Source: Bacteroidia bacterium (GTDB taxonomy: Bacteria > Bacteroidota > Bacteroidia > UKL13-3). Taken from it: a stretch of DNA of 48,457 nt. This document shows positions 29,439 through 38,026 of this stretch, piece by piece. The position numbers and the translations under genes are program-made. The notes under the pieces were generated by a model. It had not been told where the DNA came from and did no database searches. It was given only the letters and a program-made list of their open reading frames with translations. The first letter of the stretch is position 1, and every line of letters begins with the position of its first letter. The stretch covers positions 1 through 48,457 of the forward strand of contig JAGPCK010000019.1 in assembly GCA_018058135.1 (NCBI GenBank), given 5' to 3'.

Positions 29439-30437
29439 TTAATCTATCTGTATCACCAGTTTTCCGAACTGACTGCTTTGTTCCATTTTTTCTAATGCGT
29501 TGGAAGCTTCATTCATTTTAAACACACTATCCACTACCGGAATTATTTTGTAATTAGCTACCAACTGAATCATTTCGGCAAACTCTTCATCGTTCCCCAT
29601 AGTTGAACCTAAAATATCCAATTGCTTCCAGAATATTTTTGCCGGCACTCCACTATTGAATGCTCCAAGTGTTGCTCCGTAAAAAACAATACGACCACCT
29701 GGCTTGGCCACCTCGGTTAGTTTGGCAAATGTATCACCACATGCTCCGTCAACTATGGCATCAAAACCACCGCTTTCTTGCATCAGCGTTTTATGCCAGT
29801 CGGTAGTTTTATAATTTATTCCTCCCTTAGCACCTAACTCTTTTGCCCGTTTAATTTTTTCATCAGACCCGGAGGTCACGTATACATTACATCCTATAGC
29901 AACGGCAAACTGTAAAGCGAATAACGCCACACCACCGCCAATGCCTGTAATCAAAACTGTTTCACCTGCACGAGCTCTTGCTCTTACTACAAGTGCCCGA
30001 TACGCAGTAAGACCAGCTAATGGTATAGCTGCAGCCTGTGTCGCATTCAAATGTTCAGGTTTGCTGTGCAATTGCTTGGCCTGAACTTTTACGTATTGAG
30101 CAAAGGTGCCGTTATCGGGTAATCCCAGTATAGCATACTCTTTTTGTTGCACTCTCGGGTTGTTCCCCCAGTTCATTGACGGATTAATGACAACTTCTTT
30201 CCCAATCCAATCAGCATGCACTTCATCGGCAACAGCTTCTACCGTGCCACATCCGTCAGATCCCAATATGATAGGAAATTTTAATCCGGCATATTGCCCT
30301 TTCTGAATCCACAGGTCGCGGTGATTAACAGCAGCAGCTGCCACTTTAACCAATACTTCTCCGCTTTGTAAAACCGGCATTTCGGTTTCCTTGCAAATCA
30401 GTTTTTCATTTATTCCCTCTAAAATAAGTGCTTTCAT
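29439..30437 (-). CDS. zinc-free MDR-family oxidoreductase (quinone reductase-like)
   Basis: 332 residues of the medium-chain dehydrogenase/reductase superfamily. An N-terminal GroES-like domain (about 1-120) is followed by a Rossmann domain with TGIGGGVAL (about 164-172). The usual catalytic zinc motif GHE is replaced by GSDGCG (59-64), and the first Cys ligand is replaced in NHRDLW, so it is more likely a zinc-independent NADPH quinone or enone reductase than an alcohol dehydrogenase. Substrate unknown. It is divergent from the DUF962 gene and convergent with the histone-like gene. Confidence 0.9.
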   Translation of the reverse strand: MKALILEGINEKLICKETEMPVLQSGEVLVKVAAAAVNHRDLWIQKGQYAGLKFPIILGSDGCGTVEAVADEVHADWIGKEVVINPSMNWGNNPRVQQKEYAILGLPDNGTFAQYVKVQAKQLHSKPEHLNATQAAAIPLAGLTAYRALVVRARARAGETVLITGIGGGVALFALQFAVAIGCNVYVTSGSDEKIKRAKELGAKGGINYKTTDWHKTLMQESGGFDAIVDGACGDTFAKLTEVAKPGGRIVFYGATLGAFNSGVPAKIFWKQLDILGSTMGNDEEFAEMIQLVANYKIIPVVDSVFKMNEASNALEKMEQSSQFGKLVIQID

Positions 30438-30494
30438 AAAATTTCATTTGGAACAAATATCAGAATTCAGGTAATTGTAAACTCAAAAAAAAAC

Positions 30495-30938
30495 ATGAGT
30501 ACTATACACAACCTCTTTGATGAATATGCCGAGAGCCACCAACATCCGATTAACAAACTGATACATTGGTTTTGCGTTCCGCTTATTTTTTTCAGTATCG
30601 TATGTATGCTGTCAGAGGTTTCGTTCGGCCCGTTTTCAGCGGCTACCATCCTGCTCCTGTTTAGTATTGTATTTTATTTCCGGCTTTCACCTCCAATTGC
30701 TACTGGGGTTGTTGCGTTTTACATTGCCTGCCTGTGGGGTGCTGCTGCCATACGATTACTGCCTTTTCCGGTTTGGCAAAGTGCGCTCGGAATATTTGTA
30801 GTGGCTTGGATTGGTCAGTTTATAGGCCACCACATCGAGGGTAAAAAACCTTCTTTCTTAAAAGATTTACAGTTCTTGCTGATTGGTCCGGCCTGGCTTC
30901 TCAGCTTTATTTATAAAAAATTTGATATTAAATATTGA
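30495..30938 (+). CDS. Mpo1-like / DUF962 membrane protein
   Basis: 147 residues with about four membrane segments. Family histidines are present: H15, H17, N20, H24 in SHQHPINKLIHWFCVP and H112/H113 in GHHIEGKKPS. The yeast member Mpo1 is an iron-dependent dioxygenase that shortens 2-hydroxy fatty acids during sphingolipid breakdown. Bacterial members are uncharacterised but keep the metal-binding histidines, so fatty-acid alpha-oxidation is a reasonable guess. The TPR gene starts 4 bases after the stop. Confidence 0.9.
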   Translation: MSTIHNLFDEYAESHQHPINKLIHWFCVPLIFFSIVCMLSEVSFGPFSAATILLLFSIVFYFRLSPPIATGVVAFYIACLWGAAAIRLLPFPVWQSALGIFVVAWIGQFIGHHIEGKKPSFLKDLQFLLIGPAWLLSFIYKKFDIKY

Positions 30939-30942
30939 TACT

Positions 30943-31434
30943 ATGAACCAGAATGCAGACGAACTTTACCTAACCGCAGAGGCTGAATACAAAAACAGCA
31001 ATTTCACCGAAGCCTTACGATTATACTTTGAAGTATTGAGTGAAGAACCTGATTGTGCTCCGGCCCATAATTCCATCGGCTGGATTTACAGAACACAGTT
31101 TGACGATTACCCCAAAGCTGAACGCTACTACCAAATGGCCATTAAAGCCAATCCAACCTACCCGCATTCGTATTGGAGTTTGGCTTACCTGCTCACAGAT
31201 TTGGAACGCAACGAAGAAGTGCGGCAACTGATGAAACGTTGTCAAAGTATTCCATCCATTGACAAGTCGATGATACAGCAACGACTGGCTGTGTTGTCTG
31301 AACTGGAAGGCAATTTCAGCGATGCAGTGGGTTACTATAAAAAGAGTATTCTGCTTACCATTAATGACGAACGCATTGAAGAGTTACGTAAATGCATTGA
31401 AAGATGTGAGTACAAAATCGGGTTGGGAAGCTGA
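30943..31434 (+). CDS. TPR-repeat protein
   Basis: 163 residues from ATG at 30943; a longer frame starting at 30883 would overlap DUF962 and is not supported. At least three TPR-like helix pairs are visible (AEAEYKNSNFTEALRLYFEVL, PAHNSIGWIY..YPKAERYYQMAI, PHSYWSLAYLLTDLERNEEV). No signal peptide. Protein-interaction scaffold; partner unknown. Co-transcribed with the DUF962 gene and followed by the repeat-rich spacer. Confidence 0.85.
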   Translation: MNQNADELYLTAEAEYKNSNFTEALRLYFEVLSEEPDCAPAHNSIGWIYRTQFDDYPKAERYYQMAIKANPTYPHSYWSLAYLLTDLERNEEVRQLMKRCQSIPSIDKSMIQQRLAVLSELEGNFSDAVGYYKKSILLTINDERIEELRKCIERCEYKIGLGS

Positions 31435-31486
31435 AACAAATGTTGAATTTTGAATGCTTAATTCTTAATGTTGAATTGCTTTTGGG

Positions 31487-31602
31487 GTGTTTAAGTGTGT
31501 AAGTGTTTTGGTGTTTATGGGGAGCTTAATGTTGAATGCTTAATTTTTAATGTTTAATGAAGGACCTGAGTGTTTAAGTGTGCACGTGTTTTGGTGTTTA
31601 TG
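31487..31602 (+). repeat. type C direct repeat pair
   Basis: Two 33-base copies of a GTGTTTAAGTGTG..GTGTTTTGGTGTTTATG unit at 31487-31519 and 31570-31602 differ only in the middle (GTAA against GCAC). The second copy is bracketed by AGGACCT at 31561-31567 and 31608-31614. Confidence 0.8.
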
Positions 31603-31644
31603 TGTGTAGGACCTCTTAATAATTTGTGTTAATCTGTGGAATCT

Positions 31645-31903
31645 GTGGCGAGAAAAATTTTGAATGTTGAATTCTTAATTTTTAATGAGGAAGATGCTCG
31701 TTCTATTTGAGTTTAACGCAATTAGTGTAAATCAGTGTAATTAGCGGCAGGGACGCTTCGCTTAATGTTGAATTCTTAATTCTTAATTTTTAATGATGTG
31801 CTTTTAGGGGATGAAAAATGCTTCCTTAAAATTTGTGTAATCTGAGTTAATCAGTGGCGAGAAAAATTTTGAATGTTGAATTCTTAATTTTTAATGAGGA
31901 AGA
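31645..31903 (+). repeat. perfect 50-bp direct repeat pair
   Basis: 31645-31694 and 31854-31903 are identical over 50 bases (starting GTGGCGAGAAAAATTTTGAA, ending ATGAGGAAGA), 209 bases apart. Similarity extends left to 31621 and 31830, so a roughly 75-base compound unit of types B and A was duplicated. Confidence 0.9.
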
Positions 31904-32085
31904 CGCTCATTGTGTTTGCAGTTAATACAATCTGTGTAAATCAGTGAAATCTGTGGCAGTCTTACGCTACGCTAATTTTGAATGAACATTCTTCCATTAA
32001 ACTTAATCAAATCTGTGCTCATCTGTGTAAATCAGTGGCTGATTATCACAAACAAGTAAAGTTGGTAATTCGTGAGCGACTATCT

Positions 32086-35016
32086 TTAAATAAGTGTCTT
32101 GGCTTTTTGAAGGGCTGATGCCAAGCCCTCTACTTTGGTTCCACCGGCTGTGGCGTAAAACGGCTGACCGCCTCCACCGCCTTGAATTTCCTTAGCCAAC
32201 TCTTTGATAATATTTCCTGCATGAAGATTTTTCTCCTTCACCAGAATATCGCTTATCATCACACTCAACAAGGGTTTTCCGTCAATCACTGTGCCCAGTA
32301 CACAGAATAAATTTTCTGTTTCCTGCTTTAACTGAAACGACAGGTTTTTGAGTTGCTCAGCATTGGGAACATCTACCTGAGCTATTAAAACGTTGAGTCC
32401 GTTTTGCGCTTGCAGGTGTTGCTTTACCTGTGCTTTAACCACCTGTGTTTTTTCACCTTCCAGTACTTCGAGGCGTTTTAATAAATCGGCTTTATCGTGC
32501 AGCAGTTGCTCCACACTTTTTACAGGATCTTTGGCTTTAAGTAATTCTTTAATGCTGTTTACAGTGTTTTGTTGGCTGTTCACCAACTCCTCAGCAGCAA
32601 CTGCAGTGATGGCTTCTACCCTGCGCACTCCGGCTGCAACGGCACTTTCACTAATAATTTTAAACAACCCTATTTGTCCTGTAGCTTTTACGTGGGTACC
32701 TCCGCATAACTCTCGGGAGTATTTTTCATCAAACGTAATCACCCGCACGCTTTCTCCATATTTTTCTCCGAACAACATCATGGCACCCATGGTTTGTGCT
32801 TCAGCAATGGGCACATTTCTGCGTTCATCTAAAGCGATGTTCTCGCGTATTTTCCGGTTTACTATTTTTTCTACTTCGGTAATCTCTTCAGCCGTCATGG
32901 CACTGAAGTGCGAGAAGTCGAAACGCAGGTACTCGTTGTTCACCAACGAACCTTTTTGCTGTACGTGTGTACCCAACACCTTACGTAAAGCTGCATGCAG
33001 CAAGTGCGTAGCCGAGTGGTTGTTCTCGGTAAGGTTACGTTTATCGGTATCTACTACTGCGGTAAAATTACTTTCGATATTCTCAGGAAGTTTGGCCGCA
33101 AAATGAATGATGAGGTTGTTTTCCTTTTTAGTATCGGTAATGTAAACTTTTTCGTTGGCGTTGCTGATGTAGCCGGTATCTCCTACCTGACCGCCACCTT
33201 CAGGATAAAAAGGTGTTTGGTTAAACACCAGTTGAAACTGCTCTTTGCCTTTGGCTTTTACTTTACGGAATTTAATGATGTTCACTTCGCTATCTGTAGT
33301 ATCATACCCTAAAAACTGTGTAGGCTTTTCTTCACCTATCACTACCCAATCTTCGGTGTCTACTTCGGATGATTTACGAGAACGTGATTTTTGCTTTTCG
33401 AGAAAATAATTGAATCCTTCTATATCAACAGTTTTACTCTCTTCCTTGGCTATTAACTGTGTTAAATCTAAAGGAAATCCGAATGTATCATAGAACTCAA
33501 AAGCCGTCCAACCATCTATTTCATGATGGTTAATATAAAATGGTTTTGTCGGCTTTGGAAACTTTAGTTTATTAACTATTAAGTTATTAATTCTATCACC
33601 AGATGAATCTTCCAGTTCATCTATACCAATAATTTCAATACCCCTTAACTCTAGCTGCTTCACATTATCAGATAAATCATCCTTAAAACTTTTAAACTCT
33701 ATCAATAATATTCCAACTTCTGATTGAGTGAAAAATAATTCAATAGAATTTCCATCTATTGTATGTCCTTTAATAAAATTAATACCTAATTGCTCAAAAT
33801 ATCTATATAGGTTATTAGTAACTGAACGCCAAAAAGCTTCTGATGATTGAATCTTCTTACTTGGATTTTGAATTCTAAGAAGCCCTTGCTCCAACGTTCT
33901 CAAAAAACTCTGCTCCTCTTCTCGTATCACCTTGGCCACAAAATCCTTCTGGATGTACAACTCCGGAAACACGTTCTTAAAACTATCAGCAATTACATTT
34001 ACTAGCTTGTTTAAAAACGGCTCTTTCAGGTTCAAAAACTGAAACTGGTAACGCACGGCTCTGCGCAATATTCTTCGAATAACGTAGCCCGCTCCGCCAC
34101 TGGCCGGTAATTGTCCGTCAGCAATACACAAACTGATGGCACGTATATGGTCGGCCAACACACGCATGGCTATATCGGTTTTCGAATCGCTGTATTGGTA
34201 TTTAATGCCTGAATGTTGTTCAATAAATTGAATGGAGGGCACAAACACATCCGTATCGTAATTGGAACTTTTGCCTTCAATGGCGCGCACCAAACGTTCG
34301 AAACCCATACCGGTATCTACATGCTGTGCAGGAAGTTTTTCCAATGAGCCATCGGCTTTGCGGTTAAACTCCATGAATACGTTGTTCCATATTTCAATCA
34401 CCTGTGGGTGATCATTGTTCACCAGTGTACTGCCATCAACTGCTTTACGTTCGTCATCACTTCTCAGGTCAACGTGTATTTCAGAGCAGGGTCCGCAAGG
34501 GCCGGTATCGCCCATTTCCCAGAAATTGTCTTTTTTGTTTCCGTTTAATATGCGGCTTTTGTCAATCCACAAGGCCCAGTTGTCGTAAGCTTCCTGGTCA
34601 AAGGCCAGTCCTTCTTTGGCATCACCTTCAAACACGGTTACGTATAAACGGTCTTTAGGCAGCTTATATACCTCGGTTAAAAGTTCCCAGGCCCATTCAA
34701 TGGCTTCCTTTTTAAAGTAGTCGCCAAAACTCCAGTTGCCCAACATTTCAAACATGGTGTGGTGGTAGGTATCAACACCCACCTCTTCCAAATCGTTGTG
34801 TTTACCGGAAACGCGCAGGCATTTTTGGGTATCTACCACTCGTTTGTATTTAGGTGGTTCGTTGCCCAAAAACCAATCTTTGAACTGGTTCATCCCCGCA
34901 TTGGTGAACATCAGCGTGGGGTCGTTTTTTACCACTATAGGTGCAGAGGGCACAATGGTGTGTCCTTTAGAAGCAAAGTAATCTAAGAATGTCTGGCGTA
35001 TTTCTGATGCAGTCAT
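32086..35016 (-). CDS. alaS: alanyl-tRNA synthetase with an inserted domain
   Basis: 976 residues, about 100 longer than usual for AlaRS. Canonical parts: aminoacylation core ([58 protein letters not shown]), the segment [14 protein letters not shown], editing-domain zinc motifs HSATHLLH and CGGTH, and the C-Ala domain with [13 protein letters not shown]. Between LRTLEQGLL (372-380) and [10 protein letters not shown] (502-511) is a non-family segment of about 110 residues, described separately. The reading frame is intact and all catalytic motifs are present, so the enzyme should be active as an essential gene. It is divergent from the M23 peptidase gene. Confidence 0.96.
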   Translation of the reverse strand: MTASEIRQTFLDYFASKGHTIVPSAPIVVKNDPTLMFTNAGMNQFKDWFLGNEPPKYKRVVDTQKCLRVSGKHNDLEEVGVDTYHHTMFEMLGNWSFGDYFKKEAIEWAWELLTEVYKLPKDRLYVTVFEGDAKEGLAFDQEAYDNWALWIDKSRILNGNKKDNFWEMGDTGPCGPCSEIHVDLRSDDERKAVDGSTLVNNDHPQVIEIWNNVFMEFNRKADGSLEKLPAQHVDTGMGFERLVRAIEGKSSNYDTDVFVPSIQFIEQHSGIKYQYSDSKTDIAMRVLADHIRAISLCIADGQLPASGGAGYVIRRILRRAVRYQFQFLNLKEPFLNKLVNVIADSFKNVFPELYIQKDFVAKVIREEEQSFLRTLEQGLLRIQNPSKKIQSSEAFWRSVTNNLYRYFEQLGINFIKGHTIDGNSIELFFTQSEVGILLIEFKSFKDDLSDNVKQLELRGIEIIGIDELEDSSGDRINNLIVNKLKFPKPTKPFYINHHEIDGWTAFEFYDTFGFPLDLTQLIAKEESKTVDIEGFNYFLEKQKSRSRKSSEVDTEDWVVIGEEKPTQFLGYDTTDSEVNIIKFRKVKAKGKEQFQLVFNQTPFYPEGGGQVGDTGYISNANEKVYITDTKKENNLIIHFAAKLPENIESNFTAVVDTDKRNLTENNHSATHLLHAALRKVLGTHVQQKGSLVNNEYLRFDFSHFSAMTAEEITEVEKIVNRKIRENIALDERRNVPIAEAQTMGAMMLFGEKYGESVRVITFDEKYSRELCGGTHVKATGQIGLFKIISESAVAAGVRRVEAITAVAAEELVNSQQNTVNSIKELLKAKDPVKSVEQLLHDKADLLKRLEVLEGEKTQVVKAQVKQHLQAQNGLNVLIAQVDVPNAEQLKNLSFQLKQETENLFCVLGTVIDGKPLLSVMISDILVKEKNLHAGNIIKELAKEIQGGGGGQPFYATAGGTKVEGLASALQKAKTLI
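33517..33867 (-). other. in-frame insertion in alaS encoding a degenerate DUF559-like nuclease fold
   Basis: Corresponds to about residues 384-500 of AlaRS. The insert reads like the DUF559 / very-short-patch-repair endonuclease fold: [13 protein letters not shown], then IELFF, LLIEFKS, and [11 protein letters not shown], in the order of the family pattern (LGxxFxRQHPIG, xDFF, LVIExDG, LxxxGxxVLRI). The catalytic Asp of xDFF is Leu (L427) and the Asp of IExDG is Lys (K442), so it is probably catalytically dead. Base composition changes sharply: the lines 33661-33720 and 33721-33780 contain 15 and 13 G+C of 60, against 34 of 60 in 34081-34140 of the same gene. Exact borders are uncertain by about 10 codons, and some native linker has been replaced. 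Confidence 0.65.
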
Positions 35017-35083
35017 GTCGTATTTAACTACCTGTTAATCAAATCTTAATTGTATACTCTTTTTATTTCTACGCGGGAATGGT

Positions 35084-35091
35084 TACCTTCG
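35084..35091 (+). promoter_or_regulatory. -7-like promoter element of the M23 peptidase gene
   Basis: TACCTTCG, one mismatch from TAnnTTTG, 56 bases before the ATG in the alaS divergent gap. No -33 TTG at the expected distance. Confidence 0.35.
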
Positions 35092-35147
35092 CAGTCCTTT
35101 AATTTTGAGGCAGCAATATTAAACATTAACTGCGTAGATATTAAACA

Positions 35148-36119
35148 ATGGCAAAAGTAAAATACTTTTATAATCCACATAAACTAAGCTTTGAGAAAGT
35201 GCGTACCAGCATTTTCACCAAGCTGCTGCGTGTGTTCGGATTCATCTCTGCCTCAGTGGTAGCGGGTGGTCTGTTCCTGATTATTGCCTACACCTCTATC
35301 GACTCTCCCAAAGAAAAACAACTGAAGCGGGAAATTCGCAACTACCAGTTGCAAATAGATTTGATGAACAAAAAAGTGGGCCAATTGGCTGTGGTGCTGG
35401 ATGAATTGCAGGAGAAAGACGCCAATATTTACCGCGCCATTTTTGAAGCTGATCCTATTCCGGGTTCAGTACGTCAGGGTGGTTTTGGTGGTGTGGAAAA
35501 ATACAAACACTTGGAAGGTTACTTAGGTTCTGAAGACATTATTGCTGTACAAAAGAAGATTGATTTGATGAGCAGTCAGGTTTACGTACAATCTAAATCA
35601 TTTGACGAACTGGCCAAACTTGCTTCTAAAAAAACGGAGTTTATTGCGAGTATTCCGGCCATTCAACCTATATCCAACAAAAAGCTGCGCAGCATGGCTT
35701 CGGGTTTCGGGTACCGCCTGCACCCTGTTTACAAAACGCATAAAATGCACACGGGCATTGACTTTACCGCCCCAACAGGCACACCTATTTACGCCACCGG
35801 AAACGGAACTGTGGGAGATGTGGAGCTGGGTCACCGAGGGTACGGTAATCACGTGGTCATCAATCACGGCTTTGGTTATCAAACCTTGTATGCCCACATG
35901 AAAAAGGTAGTTGCTAAACCGGGCAAAAAAGTAAAGCGCGGTGAATTGATTGGTTACATAGGCAGCACCGGAACCTCTACGGCCCCACACCTGCACTACG
36001 AAGTAATCAAAAACGGCAAGAAGATTAACCCTATCAATTACTTCTTCAACGACCTTTCACCACAGGAGTATGAGCAGGTAAGGGAAATTGCTTCGCGCCC
36101 AACACAGTCATTCGACTAA
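35148..36119 (+). CDS. M23-family peptidoglycan endopeptidase, membrane-anchored
   Basis: 323 residues: a short cytosolic start, one membrane helix (about 28-50), a coiled-coil stretch (about 54-95), and a C-terminal LytM/M23 domain (about 185-300) with zinc ligands H201 and D205 (HTGIDF) and H283 in the HLHYEV motif (H281/H283). All four catalytic positions are present, so it should be an active peptidoglycan hydrolase, probably cutting peptide crosslinks during growth or division. It is transcribed away from alaS and lies upstream of the MerR and gldC genes. Confidence 0.94.
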   Translation: MAKVKYFYNPHKLSFEKVRTSIFTKLLRVFGFISASVVAGGLFLIIAYTSIDSPKEKQLKREIRNYQLQIDLMNKKVGQLAVVLDELQEKDANIYRAIFEADPIPGSVRQGGFGGVEKYKHLEGYLGSEDIIAVQKKIDLMSSQVYVQSKSFDELAKLASKKTEFIASIPAIQPISNKKLRSMASGFGYRLHPVYKTHKMHTGIDFTAPTGTPIYATGNGTVGDVELGHRGYGNHVVINHGFGYQTLYAHMKKVVAKPGKKVKRGELIGYIGSTGTSTAPHLHYEVIKNGKKINPINYFFNDLSPQEYEQVREIASRPTQSFD

Positions 36120-36198
36120 GGTTTTTTACGTCAATTGTCTGAGGGATTAGATAAATCATAAACACATAAACAGCTAAACACATATTTAAGCACTAACC

Positions 36199-36528
36199 TT
36201 GGATAACACTGAAAAATTATACTACACCATAGGAGAAGTTGCTGCCCGTTTTGGAGTGAATGTGTCACTTATTCGTTTCTGGACAAATGAGTTTTCAAAA
36301 CAGTTAAAACCCAAAACCAACAAGAAAGGAAATCGCCTGTATACTGCTCAGGATATTGAGGTGGTGCAACGCATTCACGATCTGGTAAAAGTGCGTGGAT
36401 TTACCTTAAGCGGTGCAAAAGATGAATTAAACAAAAAATCTGACAATCAAAACAATAAATCAGAACAAATACAAAAGCTATTGACCCTTAAACAATGGCT
36501 GATGGAAGAAAGAAATAAGTTAAAATAA
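36199..36528 (+). CDS. MerR-family transcriptional regulator, TTG start
   Basis: 109 residues. The N-terminal winged helix-turn-helix is typical: YYTIGEVAARFGVNVSLIRFW then NRLYTAQDIEVVQRIHDLV. The C-terminal part is a short helix and lacks an obvious metal- or drug-binding domain. Translation must start at TTG 36199, because no ATG precedes the conserved YTIGEVA. In Bacteroidota this small MerR type is often found near an M23 peptidase gene and gldC, as here. Target genes unknown. Confidence 0.9.
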   Translation: MDNTEKLYYTIGEVAARFGVNVSLIRFWTNEFSKQLKPKTNKKGNRLYTAQDIEVVQRIHDLVKVRGFTLSGAKDELNKKSDNQNNKSEQIQKLLTLKQWLMEERNKLK

Positions 36529-36552
36529 CAACACAATAATCCGTAAAATTAC

Positions 36553-36915
36553 ATGAGTTCAGAAGAAATAACCCGCACCTCCACCATCAGATTTGATGTA
36601 CATTTAGATAAAGAAAACCTGCCTGTTTCCATAGATTGGGCTGCCGATGACGGAGAGTTCAATGAACCCCAAGCGGCAAAAGCCATTATGGTAGGCTTAT
36701 GGGACGGTTTGCAAAAAGAAGCCATGCGCATTGATTTGTGGACCAAAGAAATGAGTATTGAGGAAATGAGTCAGTTCACTTTCCAGTACCTGATGACCAT
36801 GGCCGATAGCTTTGAACGCGCCACCGGAAACAGCGAGGCAGCCAACATTATTCGTGAAGCTTCTCATGATTTCGGACACAAGGCAGATGTTTTTGGTCCT
36901 GACCATCAACACTAA
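36553..36915 (+). CDS. gldC: gliding motility protein GldC
   Basis: 120 residues matching the GldC family: DVHLDKENLPVSIDWAADDG, KAIMVGLWDG, RIDLWTKEMSIEEM and FTFQYLMTMADSFERATG. GldC is a small cytosolic protein that improves gliding in Flavobacterium; it is also conserved in non-gliding relatives. It lies 24 bases after the MerR gene and is probably co-transcribed. The presence of gldC is not proof that this organism glides. Confidence 0.93.
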   Translation: MSSEEITRTSTIRFDVHLDKENLPVSIDWAADDGEFNEPQAAKAIMVGLWDGLQKEAMRIDLWTKEMSIEEMSQFTFQYLMTMADSFERATGNSEAANIIREASHDFGHKADVFGPDHQH

Positions 36916-36998
36916 AACTTAAAACACCGACACACAATTAAACGTGAGCGGAGATTTGCGCTCCAAACATTTCGCTATTAATCTTTAGCGGCATCCCT

Positions 36999-37006
36999 TA
37001 TTTTTG
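36999..37006 (+). promoter_or_regulatory. -7 promoter element of the cupin gene
   Basis: TATTTTTG, a full match to TAnnTTTG, with only four bases before the ATG at 37011. If used, the message would be leaderless. Confidence 0.45.
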
Positions 37007-37010
37007 AACC

Positions 37011-37514
37011 ATGCGCCCTACAGCTCAGTACTGGATTAATACACTACAGATGACCACTCACGTAGAGGGTGGAGCATTTAAAGAAACTTACAGAGCTAAG
37101 GATACCATTCCTAAATCTGCTTTGTCTGCGGCATTTGCCGGTGATCGAAATTACAGCACCGCAATTTATTTTCTGCTACAACAGGGTCAGTTCAGTGCAT
37201 TGCACCGCATCTCTGCTGATGAGGTTTGGCATTTTTACGAGGGCGATCCGTTGGAAGTAATTGAAATCAAACCTTCGGGAGAACTCACCATTCACCTGTT
37301 GGGGAGAAACCCTGAGGCCGGAGAAGTTTTTCAGTGTGTAATTGCAGCAGGAAGTTGGTTTGGCTCGAGAGTTGCTGCAAAGGGCGAGTATTCATTGGTG
37401 GGATGCACAGTTGCTCCCGGTTTCGATTTCGCTGATTTTGAATTAGCTAAACGCGACTACCTGCTGAATGAGTTCCCGCAACACTATACACTAATTAAAC
37501 AGTTCACCCACTAA
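37011..37514 (+). CDS. cupin_5 (DUF985) family protein
   Basis: 167 residues, single double-stranded beta-helix of the DUF985/cupin_5 family. Signatures: HVEGGAFKETYRA, STAIYFLLQQGQFSALHRIS, DEVWHFYEGDPLEV and a C-terminal GFDFADFELAKRDYL. The conserved His/Glu positions could bind metal; enzymatic activity of the family is not established. No signal peptide. It has its own promoter-like element and is followed by the haem-binding gene after 10 bases. Confidence 0.92.
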   Translation: MRPTAQYWINTLQMTTHVEGGAFKETYRAKDTIPKSALSAAFAGDRNYSTAIYFLLQQGQFSALHRISADEVWHFYEGDPLEVIEIKPSGELTIHLLGRNPEAGEVFQCVIAAGSWFGSRVAAKGEYSLVGCTVAPGFDFADFELAKRDYLLNEFPQHYTLIKQFTH

Positions 37515-37524
37515 AAACACACCC

Positions 37525-37995
37525 ATGAAAAAGAAAATTTTTATTGCCATTGCTGCCATTCTGGTTTTAATGCAAGCCATTCGTTTGGATAAAAATGAAG
37601 GCGATATCAACGGCCCAAACGCCTTGGTGGTCTCAGGTGAAGTGCAGTCAATTCTCGAAAAATCTTGTTACGACTGTCACTCCAACAAAACCAATTATCC
37701 CTGGTACAGCAATATTCAACCGGTGGGTTGGTGGTTACAATACCATGTGAATGACGGCAAAAAACACTTTAATCTCTCAGAGTTCAATGCATACGATGCC
37801 AAAAAGAAAGCTCACAAAATGGAAGAAATGGGTGAAATGCTGGCTGAACATGAGATGCCATTAGAAAGTTACCTGTGGATACACAAAGACGCTGCACTTT
37901 CAGCAGAGCAACTGCAGTTATTAACCGATTGGGCCAAAAGTGTTCAAATACAATACTCACCGGGTGGGGTAATTGAGGAAGAACAGCACAATTAA
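37525..37995 (+). CDS. haem-binding domain protein (Haem_bd)
   Basis: 156 residues with an N-terminal hydrophobic export/anchor segment (1-19) and one c-type haem motif C48-Y-D-C51-H52 (KSCYDCHSN), followed by YPWYSNIQPVGWWLQYHVNDGK, diagnostic of the Haem_bd family. It is a periplasmic, probably membrane-anchored monohaem cytochrome-like protein. An electron-transfer role is plausible; partners are not evident here. Adjacent to the cupin gene. Confidence 0.92.
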   Translation: MKKKIFIAIAAILVLMQAIRLDKNEGDINGPNALVVSGEVQSILEKSCYDCHSNKTNYPWYSNIQPVGWWLQYHVNDGKKHFNLSEFNAYDAKKKAHKMEEMGEMLAEHEMPLESYLWIHKDAALSAEQLQLLTDWAKSVQIQYSPGGVIEEEQHN

Positions 37996-38026
37996 TCATT
38001 ATCAGCCTACCTGCTTGTCTTTATAT

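Larger units (their letters stand above)
31435..32085. repeat. gene-free block of short degenerate repeats
   Basis: About 650 bases built from at least three recurring motif types. Type A resembles TTGAATTCTTAATTTTTAAT. Type B resembles ATCTGTGTAAATCAGTG and is exact at 31930-31946 and 32021-32037, with variants near 31622, 31720 and 31830. Type C resembles GTGTTTAAGTGTG (31487-31519, 31570-31602). No coding frame or tRNA was seen. Type C has a relative in reverse orientation at 36157-36183. Such low-complexity repeat mosaics occur in spacers of some Bacteroidota; function unknown. Confidence 0.75.

Noticed and set aside
31435..32085. CRISPR array
   Set aside because: Repeats vary in length and sequence, spacers are irregular, and no cas genes are present.
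32393..33106. 237-codon plus-strand frame inside alaS
   Set aside because: Ser/Cys-rich antisense frame over a highly conserved essential gene.
33517..33867. Intein in alaS
   Set aside because: No Cys/Ser at the left border with a C-terminal His-Asn pair, and the size (about 110 residues) is too small for a splicing domain; a nuclease-fold insert fits better.
37973..38026. Earlier start for the outer-membrane barrel
   Set aside because: It would begin at TTG within the haem-binding gene and place 18 residues before an otherwise ideal signal peptide.
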